Part shown: positions 11,640 to 23,500 of the stretch, in pieces
Numbering within the stretch: position 1 is the first letter of the stretch
Layout: every line of letters begins with the position of its first letter
Source of the DNA: Ianthella basta
Taxonomy: Eukaryota > Porifera > Demospongiae > Verongiida > Ianthellidae
Length of the DNA stretch: 64,000 bases
Assembly (NCBI GenBank): GCA_964019415.1
Contig: OZ025875.1
Span: forward strand, 2,407,501-2,471,500
Direction of reading: 5' to 3'
The notes under the pieces: model-generated
What the model saw: only the letters and a program-made list of their open reading frames with translations
The model's database searches: none
Told to the model about the DNA's origin: nothing
Position numbers and translations under genes: made by a program

Positions 11640-14390
11640 CAGCGCTACTGAGAAATGACGACAAAAGGTAGCCGAGTTGTCAAACGGCAAGGTAAACTGC
11701 ACGGAAACGACCCTGCGAAGCCCATGCAGCTGCTGTGAAGTACCTCGGAAGTTGCTAAAGTTAATTTCGCTCCAAGCTTGTCGCAGCTACGTTGTCAAAA
11801 GTTTGCCTTAATGTGCCAGAAGCTACCAGAGGTGGTATAAGTTGAATCAGAGGTGGTATAAGTGATTTAGAACACCTCCGTTGGACCAATCAGATAATAT
11901 AATAATAATAATACATAAGGCACACATTCGCACTGCCTTGGACAATTATAAGCAATGATAACCTTGATAAACAGGTAATAAAAAGCACAATACAGAGTAC
12001 AATTCAGTATATCATATTTAGATCATGTGTCACACAAAATTGACAAATGGTAGTAATTGTTAGTACCCAGATTCAGATTACAGCAATTTGTCGCATCATG
12101 GTCTATATAATTGCACTAGATGCATGCTGTCACAGCCCCGTATAGCCCCGTAGCCAGTAGCCCGTGCAGCCCCGTATAGTGTGACACAACCACAACACAT
12201 GCAAAGGATGCTGACAAAATTAAGCTGCTAGACTTTAAAATAGGGAAATTGGAAACAACCTAACCTGTATTATTACTTAATGTATGCAAATTTTGACGGT
12301 ATAATTTATTTAATGGTCCAACATCAAAGGCTGCAGACCCTGCGGACCTGTAGGTCATAATCGGCTTGTTAACTTAGGCATACCATTGTATGCGCATGTG
12401 TTAACGGCACAGGGCGTGCACAGGTTTCCGCTTCCACCCCCGCAAGCGCGATTCTCTACAAAGAGTGAAAGGCCGCTGCTACTGCCACCGGAAATGCGGT
12501 GGTTACTGGTGTCACATACTTGCTCCTGCCACCGGGCGGTGTCTTTAAAAGCAATAGGACTACTCCAACCACCGGACTGTGACCCTAACCCAAAACCTAC
12601 CGATATTTCGGTGGCAGCAGCCATTCCGATAATTGAAATTGCCTTCCATTGTGCGCAACATTATTGTGAACTCAAGTGCGTGCAGCGCATCCACTGGCAG
12701 CTACTGAGCCGTACGTTCTTTGCTGGTGAGCAAAGGCACTCTCTCCCGGATGTAGGATGGGTCTCTTACTCCTCAATTACATTGCAGGTGAGCAAACAAC
12801 GCTTTAGTACCCTCACTGTCCGAATGTCCATTCCACGGGCTTCACTCCTCCTCCACAGGACTTCTCTGCAGCTTTCAAGTGGCAGTAGGTAAGCTTGAGG
12901 CACGCTGGCCACTTCACGCATCATAGAGTAACTTAGCAGATTTGGGACAGCCCCCTGGTTCTCATGGGGCGACTATTCGGCTATTGACTTAACTTTAACC
13001 CTAACCCTAAACCTCTAACTCTCGTTTAGCCTAATTGGCATGCGTATAACAGCTGAGGCTTTGTTTGGGTTCGGACGAACCCCATTCCAGGATTTGTGGT
13101 GCATAAAATTTAGTACATATAACCGTTATGTAGTAGTCCAAGTCCTTATTTAGGGCCAGAAACAGTGTTTTTGAAGCTTTCTCGCTCCTTTTCAGCCATT
13201 TCAGTAAGCAAGTATTCCTTTTCATACCGTCTTCTATTTTGTTATGACGTCACTGGCATGAAAAAAATTCTAAGCTATTTCTTTGCCAGAATGAAACCTC
13301 CCTATTCAGAAGTCTGCGTACGGCCCTGAGATCGATGCCTCGTCTAAGAAATATTCTACTTTCAGCGCATTCCACTTGTTACCCACGCACTGGGCCCCTG
13401 GTACAACGTTGAATATATAATACCTTAAGGCTATTCATTTTAACTGGTACCAATTCCAGCAAATTTGGCGAGTAGTTCAAAATTGGTAGAAATTGTTCCA
13501 CAATAGATTATTTGTACCGAAAAATTGAATATATATATAAAGCTGACCCTGTTCGTCTGTCTGTCTGTGTGTCCACTATACGCGCACTTCTTGCGCCATT
13601 GGCGTCAAACTACATTTTGAAATGAAGTACAACCTGGATCTCGCCCGTGAAGTAATCTCCTACTGTCGCAGTAAGCTTCAAGACTGGGCAGATGTTACGA
13701 CAACAAGAATTTTGAAGGAAAGGAGTTTCGTTCGACTGGAACCTTGGAAGCGTGCAAGGCATTTCAGAGAGACTTGAAACGTCCTCCTTGTCACTGCTGT
13801 CTCCACTTTTATTGCATAGGAGGACTTGCAACTCGTCTTCTGCATCTCATCTGCAAAAGATACTCCAGTGTTAGCTTTATAAGCGAAGTAATCGAAGGCT
13901 TCTTACATGTTACAGGTTAGTACGCTTGGGGGACAATTTTAATCACATAAAAAGGTGACCTGTAAGCGCCTAGCTGTGGTTAGAGGTTACGCGGCACATA
14001 TATAGGAAATTTTTTATCTCTCTATTGTTGCCAAAACAGTTCTAACAGTAAGTATGATTAGATGCCGCCCAATTGAGCAATTTGTTGATGACTGTGGGAT
14101 TTAAAGCACAAAGCTAGAAGGGGCAAACTGGCCCAATCAAATTCATCTCCCCTTACTCTTCTTGACGATGTCCGCGTCATTGGCAACCAATGACAATGCG
14201 GGAAGCCCAATAAAAGAACTCAACGGCACTTGTGAGTTTTCTTGCTGTACTCTTTCGCTGTCTACTGTTAACCCTACATCTTAGGGAGGCCATCTGATGA
14301 GAACTGAAGGAAATCTGAATAGTTCGCAGCGACAAGCACGTATTGTGGGTCAGATACAAACATCAATTGCAATTATAGCTACAGAAGTCA
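11640..14390 (+). repeat. Repeat B copy 1
   Basis: Matches 54885-57440 over nearly its full length and 43497-45342 in part. Inside, in order, are a gccgag-gtcaaacggc block, module C, the remains of a TIR mini-transposon (left end lost, right end at about 13310-13330), a short CCCTAA-like run near 12990, module D with tctg repeats at 13550, and an ending block with caatgacaatgcgggaag at 14190. Compared with the other copies, about 80 bases including the FVPD..LRSRN segment are deleted at 13608. It encodes no complete protein. Confidence 0.75.
12430..12918 (+). repeat. Module C copy 2
   Basis: Carries the same landmarks as copy 1, including the acceptor ctccacag, the 30-base block 12859-12888 reading DFSAAFKWQ-stop, and gtaagc. 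It is longer than the others because about 150 bases are inserted near 12475-12620. Confidence 0.6.
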
Positions 14391-14545
14391 AATAGTAGAT
14401 TTTGTCATGATTCCGAAGTAATTCTCTCAAATGCCATTTTCAGAACCATGCTATGACTCATGAACTCAAAAAGGCCATGAAGGTGACGAAGTAAAAGCAG
14501 CATTTGTTCATTTCATTGCTTTTGGGGAGTGAAACTAACGGTGTA
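14391..14545 (+). repeat. Repeat A fragment after repeat B
   Basis: Matches 9420-9550 and 57455-57600 (gattttgtcat, catgaactcaaa-aggccatgaagg). Sequence from inside A follows B here and again at 57441, so B may have inserted into an A copy. Confidence 0.65.
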
Positions 14546-14869
14546 GTTAACTGCATACATGTACGTATGCATCAGCTGTTACCATATGTTTCCTATATGG
14601 TTGGAGTGTAGGACATTTGACATAATCTATAGCTAATTCAGTGAATTTCGTGCAAAATCTAGTCTCACGCCAGACCCGAGTATATACCGAGTGAAGTCAT
14701 ATCGCGACCACTCATGTCCTTTGTTCGTCAAACCCCTGGGAACACTCTTCTGTTCACAACTATGCTTGGTCTATTAGCTACTAACTGCATGCAAATATGT
14801 TTCACTGTACTATGTTTCTTTTGTAAGGCAGTGCGCATGTGTGCCATATAATTATGGATCTAATATATA
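14546..14869. other. Unassigned spacer
   Basis: No gene, repeat or structured element was recognised. Confidence 0.3.
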
Positions 14870-15165
14870 AATTCGAAAGTGTCTGTGTGTGTGTTTGTGT
14901 GTCCGGGATACGTGCACGCGTTTCTTGCTCTATCGCCGTCAAACTCGATGTGGTTGCTGGGGGGGGAGTCGGGAGGTGCCGAGGGTCAGGTTATAGCGGG
15001 GTTGACGTCGCCCTTCTTGCGGTTTGCAGAGAGTTATCAGTGTATTTCCGCTATGTCCTTCGCGGACCAGCGCCCTTTTCAAAATATCGTTCACGTTGAC
15101 TTTCGTTTTTTACCGGACTTGATTGGCTGTCGTCCCATTCGAATTTCAACCGACAATCATCATTC
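14870..15165 (+). repeat. Module D copy, long form
   Basis: Begins with a gtctgtgtgtg run, then tttcttgctc, gtcaaactc and gggtcaggttatagcggggttga. It is repeated in the same order at 15425-15690. Only its first 80 bases match the D segments inside repeat B (13550, 45000, 56520). Confidence 0.65.
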
Positions 15166-15260
15166 TAGCTAACTAGTAACATGGTTGCTGAGGGCATCGG
15201 GGGACAGGCGTCGGGCGCCGTAGCTCGCCGAATGCGAGCCACTCTGCTAGTCTAAGGGCT

Positions 15261-15296
15261 AGGGGCAATAACAACACATGTGTTGTTATTGCCCCT
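15261..15296. repeat. 36-base perfect palindrome
   Basis: 15261-15278 is the exact reverse complement of 15279-15296, centred on acacatgtgt. A perfect palindrome of this length could extrude as a cruciform or form the fused ends of an inverted element. Confidence 0.9.
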
Positions 15297-15344
15297 AAGG
15301 TTATAAATAGCCACCTCTCACCTCATCCCTTATCCTGTACGCAG

Positions 15345-15375
15345 TTGACAAAGACCTTCGGGTCGAAACGTCCTG
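15345..15375 (+). other. Hammerhead-half-like hairpin motif
   Basis: A four-base-pair hairpin, gacc-ttcg-ggtc, is followed by gaaac and gtc, the order seen in the 3' half of a hammerhead. The expected CTGATGA before it is only ttgacaa, so it is not a functional core. Related forms occur at 45112-45143 and 56627-56658. Confidence 0.4.
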
Positions 15376-15424
15376 CATTTGATTGATTTATCATTATCAG
15401 TTGTGTCTTGCTCAAGAATCTCGT

Positions 15425-15690
15425 ATCATCGTGTCTGTGTGTTTGTTTCGCTGTGCGCGCGCGCGTTTCTTGCTCCGTCATCGTCAAACTCCCTGTGGCT
15501 GATAGGGGACCCGGGGTCAGGTTATAGCGGGGTTGATGGCGCCCGTCTTGCGGTTGGAAGAGAGTATCCTTCCATTTCCGCTTTTATCCTCGCGGACGAC
15601 CGCCATTTTCTAATTATCGTTCCTATTGACTTCCGGTTTTTATCTGACTTTATTCGCTGTCTTTCCACGTTCGAATTTAAACCGATAGTA
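15425..15690 (+). repeat. Module D copy, long form
   Basis: Direct repeat of 14870-15165 (shared gggtcaggttatagcggggttga and a closing ttcgaattt-aaccga block), clearly diverged. Confidence 0.65.
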
Positions 15691-17290
15691 AGTTAATAAG
15701 TCATAGTTTGCATTGTTGTATGATCTTGTCTATTGTTGTAGCAGATGTTTCATTGCATGCATTCCACTGACACAGTAACTAAGATATGTACTAATAGATT
15801 TCTGCGGCAAGAAGATCTGCCTTTCGTTTGTTGACAAAGGCACTGGCAAGAAGACTGTCCAGATTATCTTGTACAAAGCTCGATTGTACGGCTGTACCTG
15901 GTCTATCTAGCCCTTGCCAATGACTGGAGCTTTAAGCTGACGTCATACAGCAATTGGCGAATCTGATTGGCCAGGACAGGATCTTGTCTTGGACACAAGT
16001 CGGCGCATGCAGCAATACCAGGCCCTTCTGCAAGGGGGTCTGGTGCACAAGACTAGTACAAAATTGCTAATAATTGTACCCAAAACAGTTCTTTTGTACA
16101 GGAAAATTTTTAAATGTTTAATAGTATAACTATATGTAAAAAGAAAACAATAAGGTTCAGGACAGCTAAATTAATAATAAATAAATTCAAAGAACAGCCT
16201 TATATCTATAAATGTGCTAAATTGCATTCAGGCAATTATTACTAATCACATGCGATCATTCAAATTAATGACAAAATTCAGTCAATCAGGCCAGACTCAA
16301 GTTGGCCTGTGGTTCCCATACTGAGGCGCAATTGGCATGCTGCACCGCCACCGACAGTCTCTGGATGAGGTAAGTGGTTGCTGCCTCCCCTCCCCGTGGT
16401 CTGGGTCATCCGGTGGCCCAGTTCTTTGAGGAGTGCCTTGGTGCATGGGCCAAACACTTCGGTTGTCTCCTCTGCGACCGTTGGGAACAGGTGAGTGGCG
16501 CCAGCAGAGTAGGATGGAGCAAAATTATTCTGGGAGGTTTAAATACTAATACACAAAGCTGAATGTCGCTAAAATTTGAGTATTCACATTTCACACAGAT
16601 TTGGAATAGATCAGAAAGACTACTTGGGTGGGGCTCCAGAGGCATGCCTGCCTTTTCCTTCACTGAGCTCATCTCAAGGCGGAATGGTCAGGGTGTGCCC
16701 CTGTTTGGAGGGTACTATGAGAGTTAATGACTCAGATCCATGACTGCTTTGTGTGTATGAGCTGTTGAAAATGCTGTTCTAACCACAATGCATCAAGCAC
16801 AGAATGTGTTGTTGGTACATTTGCCCTTGCATGGGCTGTATACCATATTAATTTGGGTTTCCACATACTTAGAAACCTCCAAAACTATCTAAATGCAATT
16901 TTTTCAGAAATTAATGGTCAATTTGAAATGATCATGCAGTATGTGATGGAGTGCTTCAATATTTCAATAATGCTATTTGCCTTGATAAATGTTACACTGC
17001 ACTTTGTATAATATGCATCACTAATTATTCTTAACTGGAAGGTGCCATACAATTAAGTTGTGCAAGTCATAATGTATGCACTAGTTTGTTCAATTAAATG
17101 CATACAGGAAGTGCTGAGCATTTCCACTAGAAAGAAGACTTTCAGTGATTAGATCTGAACTGGAAGTTACATTAAATATGTTATTAGCTTCCCCCTTTGT
17201 GTATGTACCTAGGTTATCATGCAAAGTATGCAATAACTGTTGTATAGTTTGTTTAAAGTGCCTGTCATGTCTGTATCTCTCTCCATGTAG

Positions 17291-17599
17291 CTACTTCTGA
17301 ATTAGTACCCTTTAACCGGATCCTGCTTCCAGGAAGTGTCCTCAATGACAGCATCACATTTATCCTTCAGAATCGCAATAATAATGCTAACAACTATGAG
17401 CTGCAGCAGTCAGCTCCCAGTTGGAAAAACATAAGGTGTTTCAAAGGATACAAAACGGATCCTATCATCGTGTTGGACAACTTAGTGCCTGGTACCCAGT
17501 ACATTTTCTCATTGAGGAATTGCACAGGCAAAATTAATAGAGAAAATTGTTCCAGCTGTGAACCATACAGTGATCAGCTCACCTTGTACACTGCTGATG
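17291..17599 (+). CDS. FN3 exon
   Basis: A single-exon FN3-like domain, phase 1 to phase 1 (PGSVLNDSITFI ... VPGTQYIFSLRN). It is unusual in lacking the tryptophan of strand B and in carrying extra cysteines (RENCSSCEP) absent from the exon at 5892. The paralogous exon is 61078-61383. Confidence 0.8.
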
Positions 17600-20500
17600 G
17601 TGAGGAGTCTATGAGCTCTCATTACTATTGTAAAGGCTAATTCTGGAATGAAGAGAATGAACATAATTTGCTTTCAGTTTCTTCTTCTTTCTCCCTCACT
17701 TCAGTACCCATGATGCCTCAGAATGTCAGTGCCATCAGCACTGGCTCTACCATTGTGTCAGTGACCTGGAAGGAGCCTGCTGTATTTTTCCGTGAGCACC
17801 TTATGCCACTGTTAATTGCATGCATTAGTAATCCTGAGTGAAATACACTAATGCAATGACATGCAGAACATTCTCAGTTGGTGACCAAAATTTTTCCCAA
17901 CGGAATGTATCAGTGATTCCAGTGGCTAATCTCACTTTACTAAAGCCTAAATACTGTATATAGTTGTCTGGAGCAAATTTGGCTGAATGAGATGTTAAGT
18001 GCATAGTTAGATAGCTAGGATGCGCAGGCAGCTAGGGATGGTAGTCAATAGAAATGTTGGCTTTGCTAATACCTTGAAGTTACTAATTTTAGCAGGTACA
18101 AGTATTTAGTTTGAATAATCCAGGATTCGATTGGTTCTCTTAAATGGTAGCGATTTTCAAGTTTTGTGTGTATTAATGTTTTATTGCATTAATTTTTTGT
18201 GTGCAATGTTGAGCGACTTTACACTGCTTGCTAAATTGCTCAAATTCTGTTAAGGGTAGTTTCTGTGTGTATTAGAATTAGTGAATTTGGAAGATTACCA
18301 TAAGTTATGCAGATCCAGTCGAGTAAATATATGAACCCAGCAATAATAAATGACATCAAGGTTATTGGCCAACAGCCACAACAGTTATATGGCTGCTTGT
18401 AGCAGGAAAGAAAGGATCTGTACGTGGCAGTTCAGTATAGGTGCATCTAATAACCATGACACAATGCAAAGTAATGTGAAGGCTTTGGGTACAAAACCAG
18501 ACTGTCCCAGAGCCAGACACAGACAGCTGGGGCAGAGGAGACAAGGATAGCCTGGTTGGTGAAGACACAGACAGACAGGTTGGTGGCAGATCAGTCAAAG
18601 AATACGCAGACAAGGAAGTATGGGAGACAGATGCGTTAAGCAGGATTTTACCCAGGAATTTACTGTATGGATATTTTGCAGCAATTATGGCATTGCTCGT
18701 TAAATTTGCTAAAATGAATACCCATAGAAACCTGTTAAAATTGGTCACCTTGCAGACACATAGCTTCACCATCCCTCCTTGCCTGTACTATGCTCTGGCA
18801 ATTTTGCACCAGACGGCTACATTGTGTATGACATGTATGTAGTTCAAATTTGAGTTATTCAATAGCATCACCACCATTTCTGGTTGGAATAGAGTAAATA
18901 ATATTATTCTGCACTGTTTGTTAGCTGATAGTTTCTCCTGCAGCTCAGAACAACAGCCTGACCACTTATGAGGTACAGTACCGAGGAGTTTACTTTGAAG
19001 CAGTCACTGTACCTGCTGGGATGATGATGTCCTATGACATTCTTGGTCTGATGGCCTACTCTACCTACAATGTGTCTGTGAGAGCAACAAACCAGTATGG
19101 AGTAGGAAACTTTAGTGAGGAAGTGACTGTGCAGACATTGGGAGGTGAGGGAGGGCAGTCTAACATTTCAATGAGCGAGCATTAACTTCTAACTACCACC
19201 CAGACATGCATTTACACTGTGAAGGAAGTGCTGCGTGTTATTCTAATTTTACAAAATGATTACCTTTTGTTTTATGCAGTGCCCCCGGAGGTATCACCTT
19301 CAGATGGAGTGACCAGCAGGGCACTCAGCATGGGAGACCCAGTGGACATTTCAGTGATTATTGTGAATGAGCCAGTTCCACCTGTCACAAGGGAGGGTAT
19401 CCAGTGGGTGTTCATGGGAAGTGGAGGTGCTGTCAACCTCTACTGCACTAGTACCCTCAAGTACACTTTCTCTGATGACTGCCTCAACCTCACTGTGAAC
19501 AACACAATGGGCAGTGATGCTGGCCTGTATCAGATAACAATCACAACTGAAGCTGGAGTAGGTATGAGTGCAGTTGGGATATCAGTCAGTGGAGGTGAGT
19601 TGTGAGAGGAGATGGTGTGTGTGTGAAAATGTATACGTACCTATGTATGTGCACTCCACCATAGCACAGGTCAATACAAATTGTTTCATGCCATCTTGTG
19701 CTGCAGTTCCACCTGAGATAGTGACTCATCTGGTGGACACCACCCTGGTCCAAGGAAGCTCCCACATGTTTGTGTGTGCAGCAGTGGCTGATCCTCGTCC
19801 TGTGTTTACATTCCGCTTCAATGGGGAGAGAATTACATCCAACAACTCAAAGTATGCCTTGGTCACCAACAGCACTCATGGTACTCTGACTGTGCTCAAT
19901 GCACAAAGCAGTGATGAAGGGACCTACAATTGTTCTGCTTCCAACAGATATGGAAGTGTGAGCACTGCAGCTGTACTAACAGTGCAAGGTGTGTTTGGTG
20001 CATGCACAACTGTTCAATATTGGGCAGGAAGCTCAAGTCCGTTTATTTAGTGTCAAATGCATATTAATTTTGTTAATGTGGATTACTGTAACAATATTGC
20101 TTCTTGATTCGTCTTTCTTCTCAGTTTCTTCCACACTTATCTCCTCCCCTTCTGCTGTTCGTGATGTTGTGAGAGGAGAAACCTTGGTTGCTTCGTGTCG
20201 AGCTAATGCTGATCCACCACCAATGATTCAGTGGTTCAGAGGAGACCAGATGCTTAATGATGGAGACCAATTTTCAGGAAATGTATCAATATCACAGAGT
20301 TTTGAAGGCACAACTCTCAGCAGCCAGCTCACTGTGACAAACTTCCCATCTGATGATGCAGGCTTATATTCCTGTGTGGCTGTCAACAGTCTGGGAAATG
20401 ATTCCAAGTCATTTCAAGTCAATGTTGTGGGTGAGTTAGCTCCAATCCATTACAAATTGGTATTCAGTAGCAATGCTATCTTCCCAGTGCTGTAATCATT

Positions 20501-23500
20501 CTAATCTGTATCTTTACTCTGTATGCAGTGAGGCCCAACATAACTGGCATTATGAGTAGTGTGAATGGTTCAGAGGAATCAGCTCTATTTCATAAAGGGA
20601 AGTTGACATTGGAAGAGTTCACTCTCCAGCTTGAGTTGATTTGTGAAGCTTACGGCGATCCTCCACCTGATGTTGTCTGGCTGAATAATGGCATTGCTCT
20701 GCAAAACATTTCAGATAGAAGGACCATCATAGTTGAAGATGAAGGATCACTTGGTGAACTGGGTACCATCACCCGGTCCACTCTCAGCCTCTCAGAGGTG
20801 CAGCTATCTGATGCAGGAGAGTACACTTGTAGAGCAATCAGTGGAAATGTCTCCCCCATCCCTGGTACTACAGCATGGACATTCACATTTGCAGTCACTG
20901 GTCAGTATTTTAACCTGGTAGTATTTTAGTAGTAGTATTTTTACCTTAATTGGTTGTCGAATGCGCTTAGTTTTGAAGCTTGCTGTACTTTGTGTGGTTC
21001 CTTCCCACTAATCCCACTGTGCTTATAGTGCCATTGTGTGTTGTATTCCTTTCAGAAACGAATGAATGTGACCCTAACCCCTGTCGGAACAATGGCAGGT
21101 GTGAGGATGGAGTGCAAAACTACACATGCAATTGCATATCCCTCCTTGAGGATGGTGTTAGGAATTTCTACACAGGAAGGAACTGTGCTGAAAGTGAGGG
21201 AGGATGGGTTATCACTAGTCATGACTTGTTCTACATTGCATTATACTCTTTTGTATTCACAGAGGTTGACAATCGAGTAGCCCCCTCTCTTACCAACACT
21301 CCCATAAGTATGACGGTAGATCTCAATGACAAGGTAGTCCTGAGCTGCTCTGCTACTGGCAAACCCACCCCAAACATTCAGTGGTACAAGGATGGCTTTG
21401 AAATTAAGGGCCCTCAGGCCTTTGGAAGTGAATTTGTGATCACAGAAACAACCCCCAAAGAACGAGGGTTCTATCAATGTGTAGCCTTCAGCAGCTTTGG
21501 TCCACCAGCAAGATCTGATGAAATTTTAATATTAATCAAGGGTAAGAACATTTTAACAGTCAACGGAGCTGAGCAACAGTGTGTGTCAATGTATCGTTGT
21601 GCAGGCATTGTTCAACTTCGCATCCGAATTGACTTTGGGGGTAGGAGAAAATGCCAATCCAATTCCAATGCTGGCATTATGGACACTGTGAGTGACTTGA
21701 CATACTGGTACATACTAGGTAGCTACTAATGAAAGTGTGTGCTTATGTATATTCCTGTTTTTAGCTGTGGTTGCAAACAGTGAACCAACCTCTAGCTGTG
21801 GAAGGAGAATATGTAGCCACTGTGTATTCAGTGGAACCTGCTGGGGACAACGCCACTGACATTGTGATCACCATGGCAACCAACAGCTCTGATACTCCTA
21901 CAAATCTCACTGATCAGCTGACACGGCCTCTTGAACAAATACTGGAAGAAGTTACAGACATCAACGAGCAAATCTCATTTACTGTAGAGACCACTGAGAG
22001 ATATGGTATGCATTTGTCTAGCTAACTGATGTGTGAGCCTGTGTACAGTGAATGCAGAGCATCCTGTATGCAATTTCATGCAGTAGCCAATTCCTTACAG
22101 CAAATATGACTGCAAGCATACTGTGAATGTGTTGTGGTAATCATGCAGCAATCATATCTCACTCACTCCTACTCCTTACCAAGATGGCTGTCCTGAACTG
22201 CCTGACTCACCCTGTGGTAATGTTGGTCCAGTGACTTGGCCTCAGACTGAGATAGGCCAGGTAGCCTCAGTCCAATGCCGGTGTGGGTTAGATGACCCAC
22301 TGATCCAGCAACTGAGAGGTATTCGAAGGTGTGGTGGGAGGTATGAAACTGGTGCAGTGTGGGAGGAACCACAGTGTGAGAGCTGCCAGTTCAGCGAGAC
22401 AAGGAAGATGCTTTGTGCACTTGCCGAGGTTGGTTGATTCAATGGAGTGACAGGTTGTGGTTATGAGAATAATTAGGAAATATACATTGGCTATGGACAT
22501 CTCATGTTATTGGTTTCCAATTCAACCATTTTCTTGGTCTGTGTATCCTTGCATATGCTGCCACTCTTAAGATTGATAGCCCAGCCCAGCTGGCCACTGT
22601 TCTGGTGAATATAACTGGTTCTGGTAGTGAGGAGATTGAGAGTGAAGATGTCTCCCTCACTGTGGGGCTGCTGGACACTGTCACACAATCCACAGAAGAC
22701 CTACAGCAGGAGGATGTGAGTTGCTAAATCCTCTGATGACTAGTCAATGTCATTCTTCACTATTGTTGCTGCTGGTTGTGTTTTACATGTTTTAGGTTCA
22801 GATGGATGTCCTCTTGATTGTGAGCAATGTTCAGCAAGTGCCTCCTGACCAGCTGGCAGCCAGTCAGGAAGAGACAGATTCATCAAACAGGTTTGTGCAT
22901 ACTCTAGGGTAAATAGCTTGACCAGTTGAAAGTGAGAGTAACTGCTTGTTCATTGTCATTTTGGTGCACTTACAGAATCTTACGGATTGTGGATGACGTA
23001 CTGAATGTTGTTGAGGTGGCTCCTGAAAAAAACTTTTGAGTTTGCTGCTCCTGATTTTGGTGTTCGAGTAGAGGAGCCTCCTGAAGATCTAGATGACGAG
23101 AAACTCTTTGCTCCTGATTTAGGAGCCTTGTTGAGCCAAGTAATGAACAGGACTGCAGCAAGCATGCAGATGGAAGATATGCCGGAAGTGCCATCGGCTG
23201 CAATTTCTCTCGCATCGACTCTTCTGAGAGGTGACAATGGAACGAGACGACTTATATCAATATCAGTGTTTGTACGTGATTCTCTGTTTCAAGAACGGGC
23301 AAGTATGACAATGGACAACCGGACCAGAGAGATTGTTGGAAGCATTGTAGTTGATTTATCTTTGCGATCAGGTGGAAAAGTAATTCCAATTGCTGCAACT
23401 CCAAACAGCAATGTAGTGCAGCCGCGCTTCACTAAAACAATGGTAAGCTGTTACAAATGAGAACATGAGAATTACAATACTGCAGACTGTGTGTTCAAGC

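Larger units (their letters stand above)
15773..19988 (+). repeat. Segmental duplication, copy 1 (receptor FN3/Ig part)
   Basis: Matches 59438-64000 in order, introns included, from cagtaacta onward through the FN3 and first Ig exons. The partner copy has an extra 150 bases near 59592-59740 and one extra FN3 exon (63028-63309). The partner is cut by the window end, so the full length is unknown. Confidence 0.85.

Noticed and set aside
11650..11700. tRNA-like A box (tagccgagttgtcaaacggc) in repeat B
   Set aside because: No B box (ggttcgaatcc-like) at the right distance in copies 1 or 3 and no cloverleaf fold.
12386..12892. 168-codon frame across module C copy 2
   Set aside because: The frame is not shared by the other C copies, which keep splice-like signals instead.
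12985..13015. Telomere-like CCCTAA repeats
   Set aside because: Only two units, and part of repeat B in all copies (also 44282, 55810); not a telomere relic by itself.
23027..23042. Programmed -1 frameshift at A-AAA-AAC in the GAIN exon
   Set aside because: The heptamer is in the right phase, but a -1 shift leads to the wrong frame; the downstream GAIN sequence needs a +1 shift or one base fewer.
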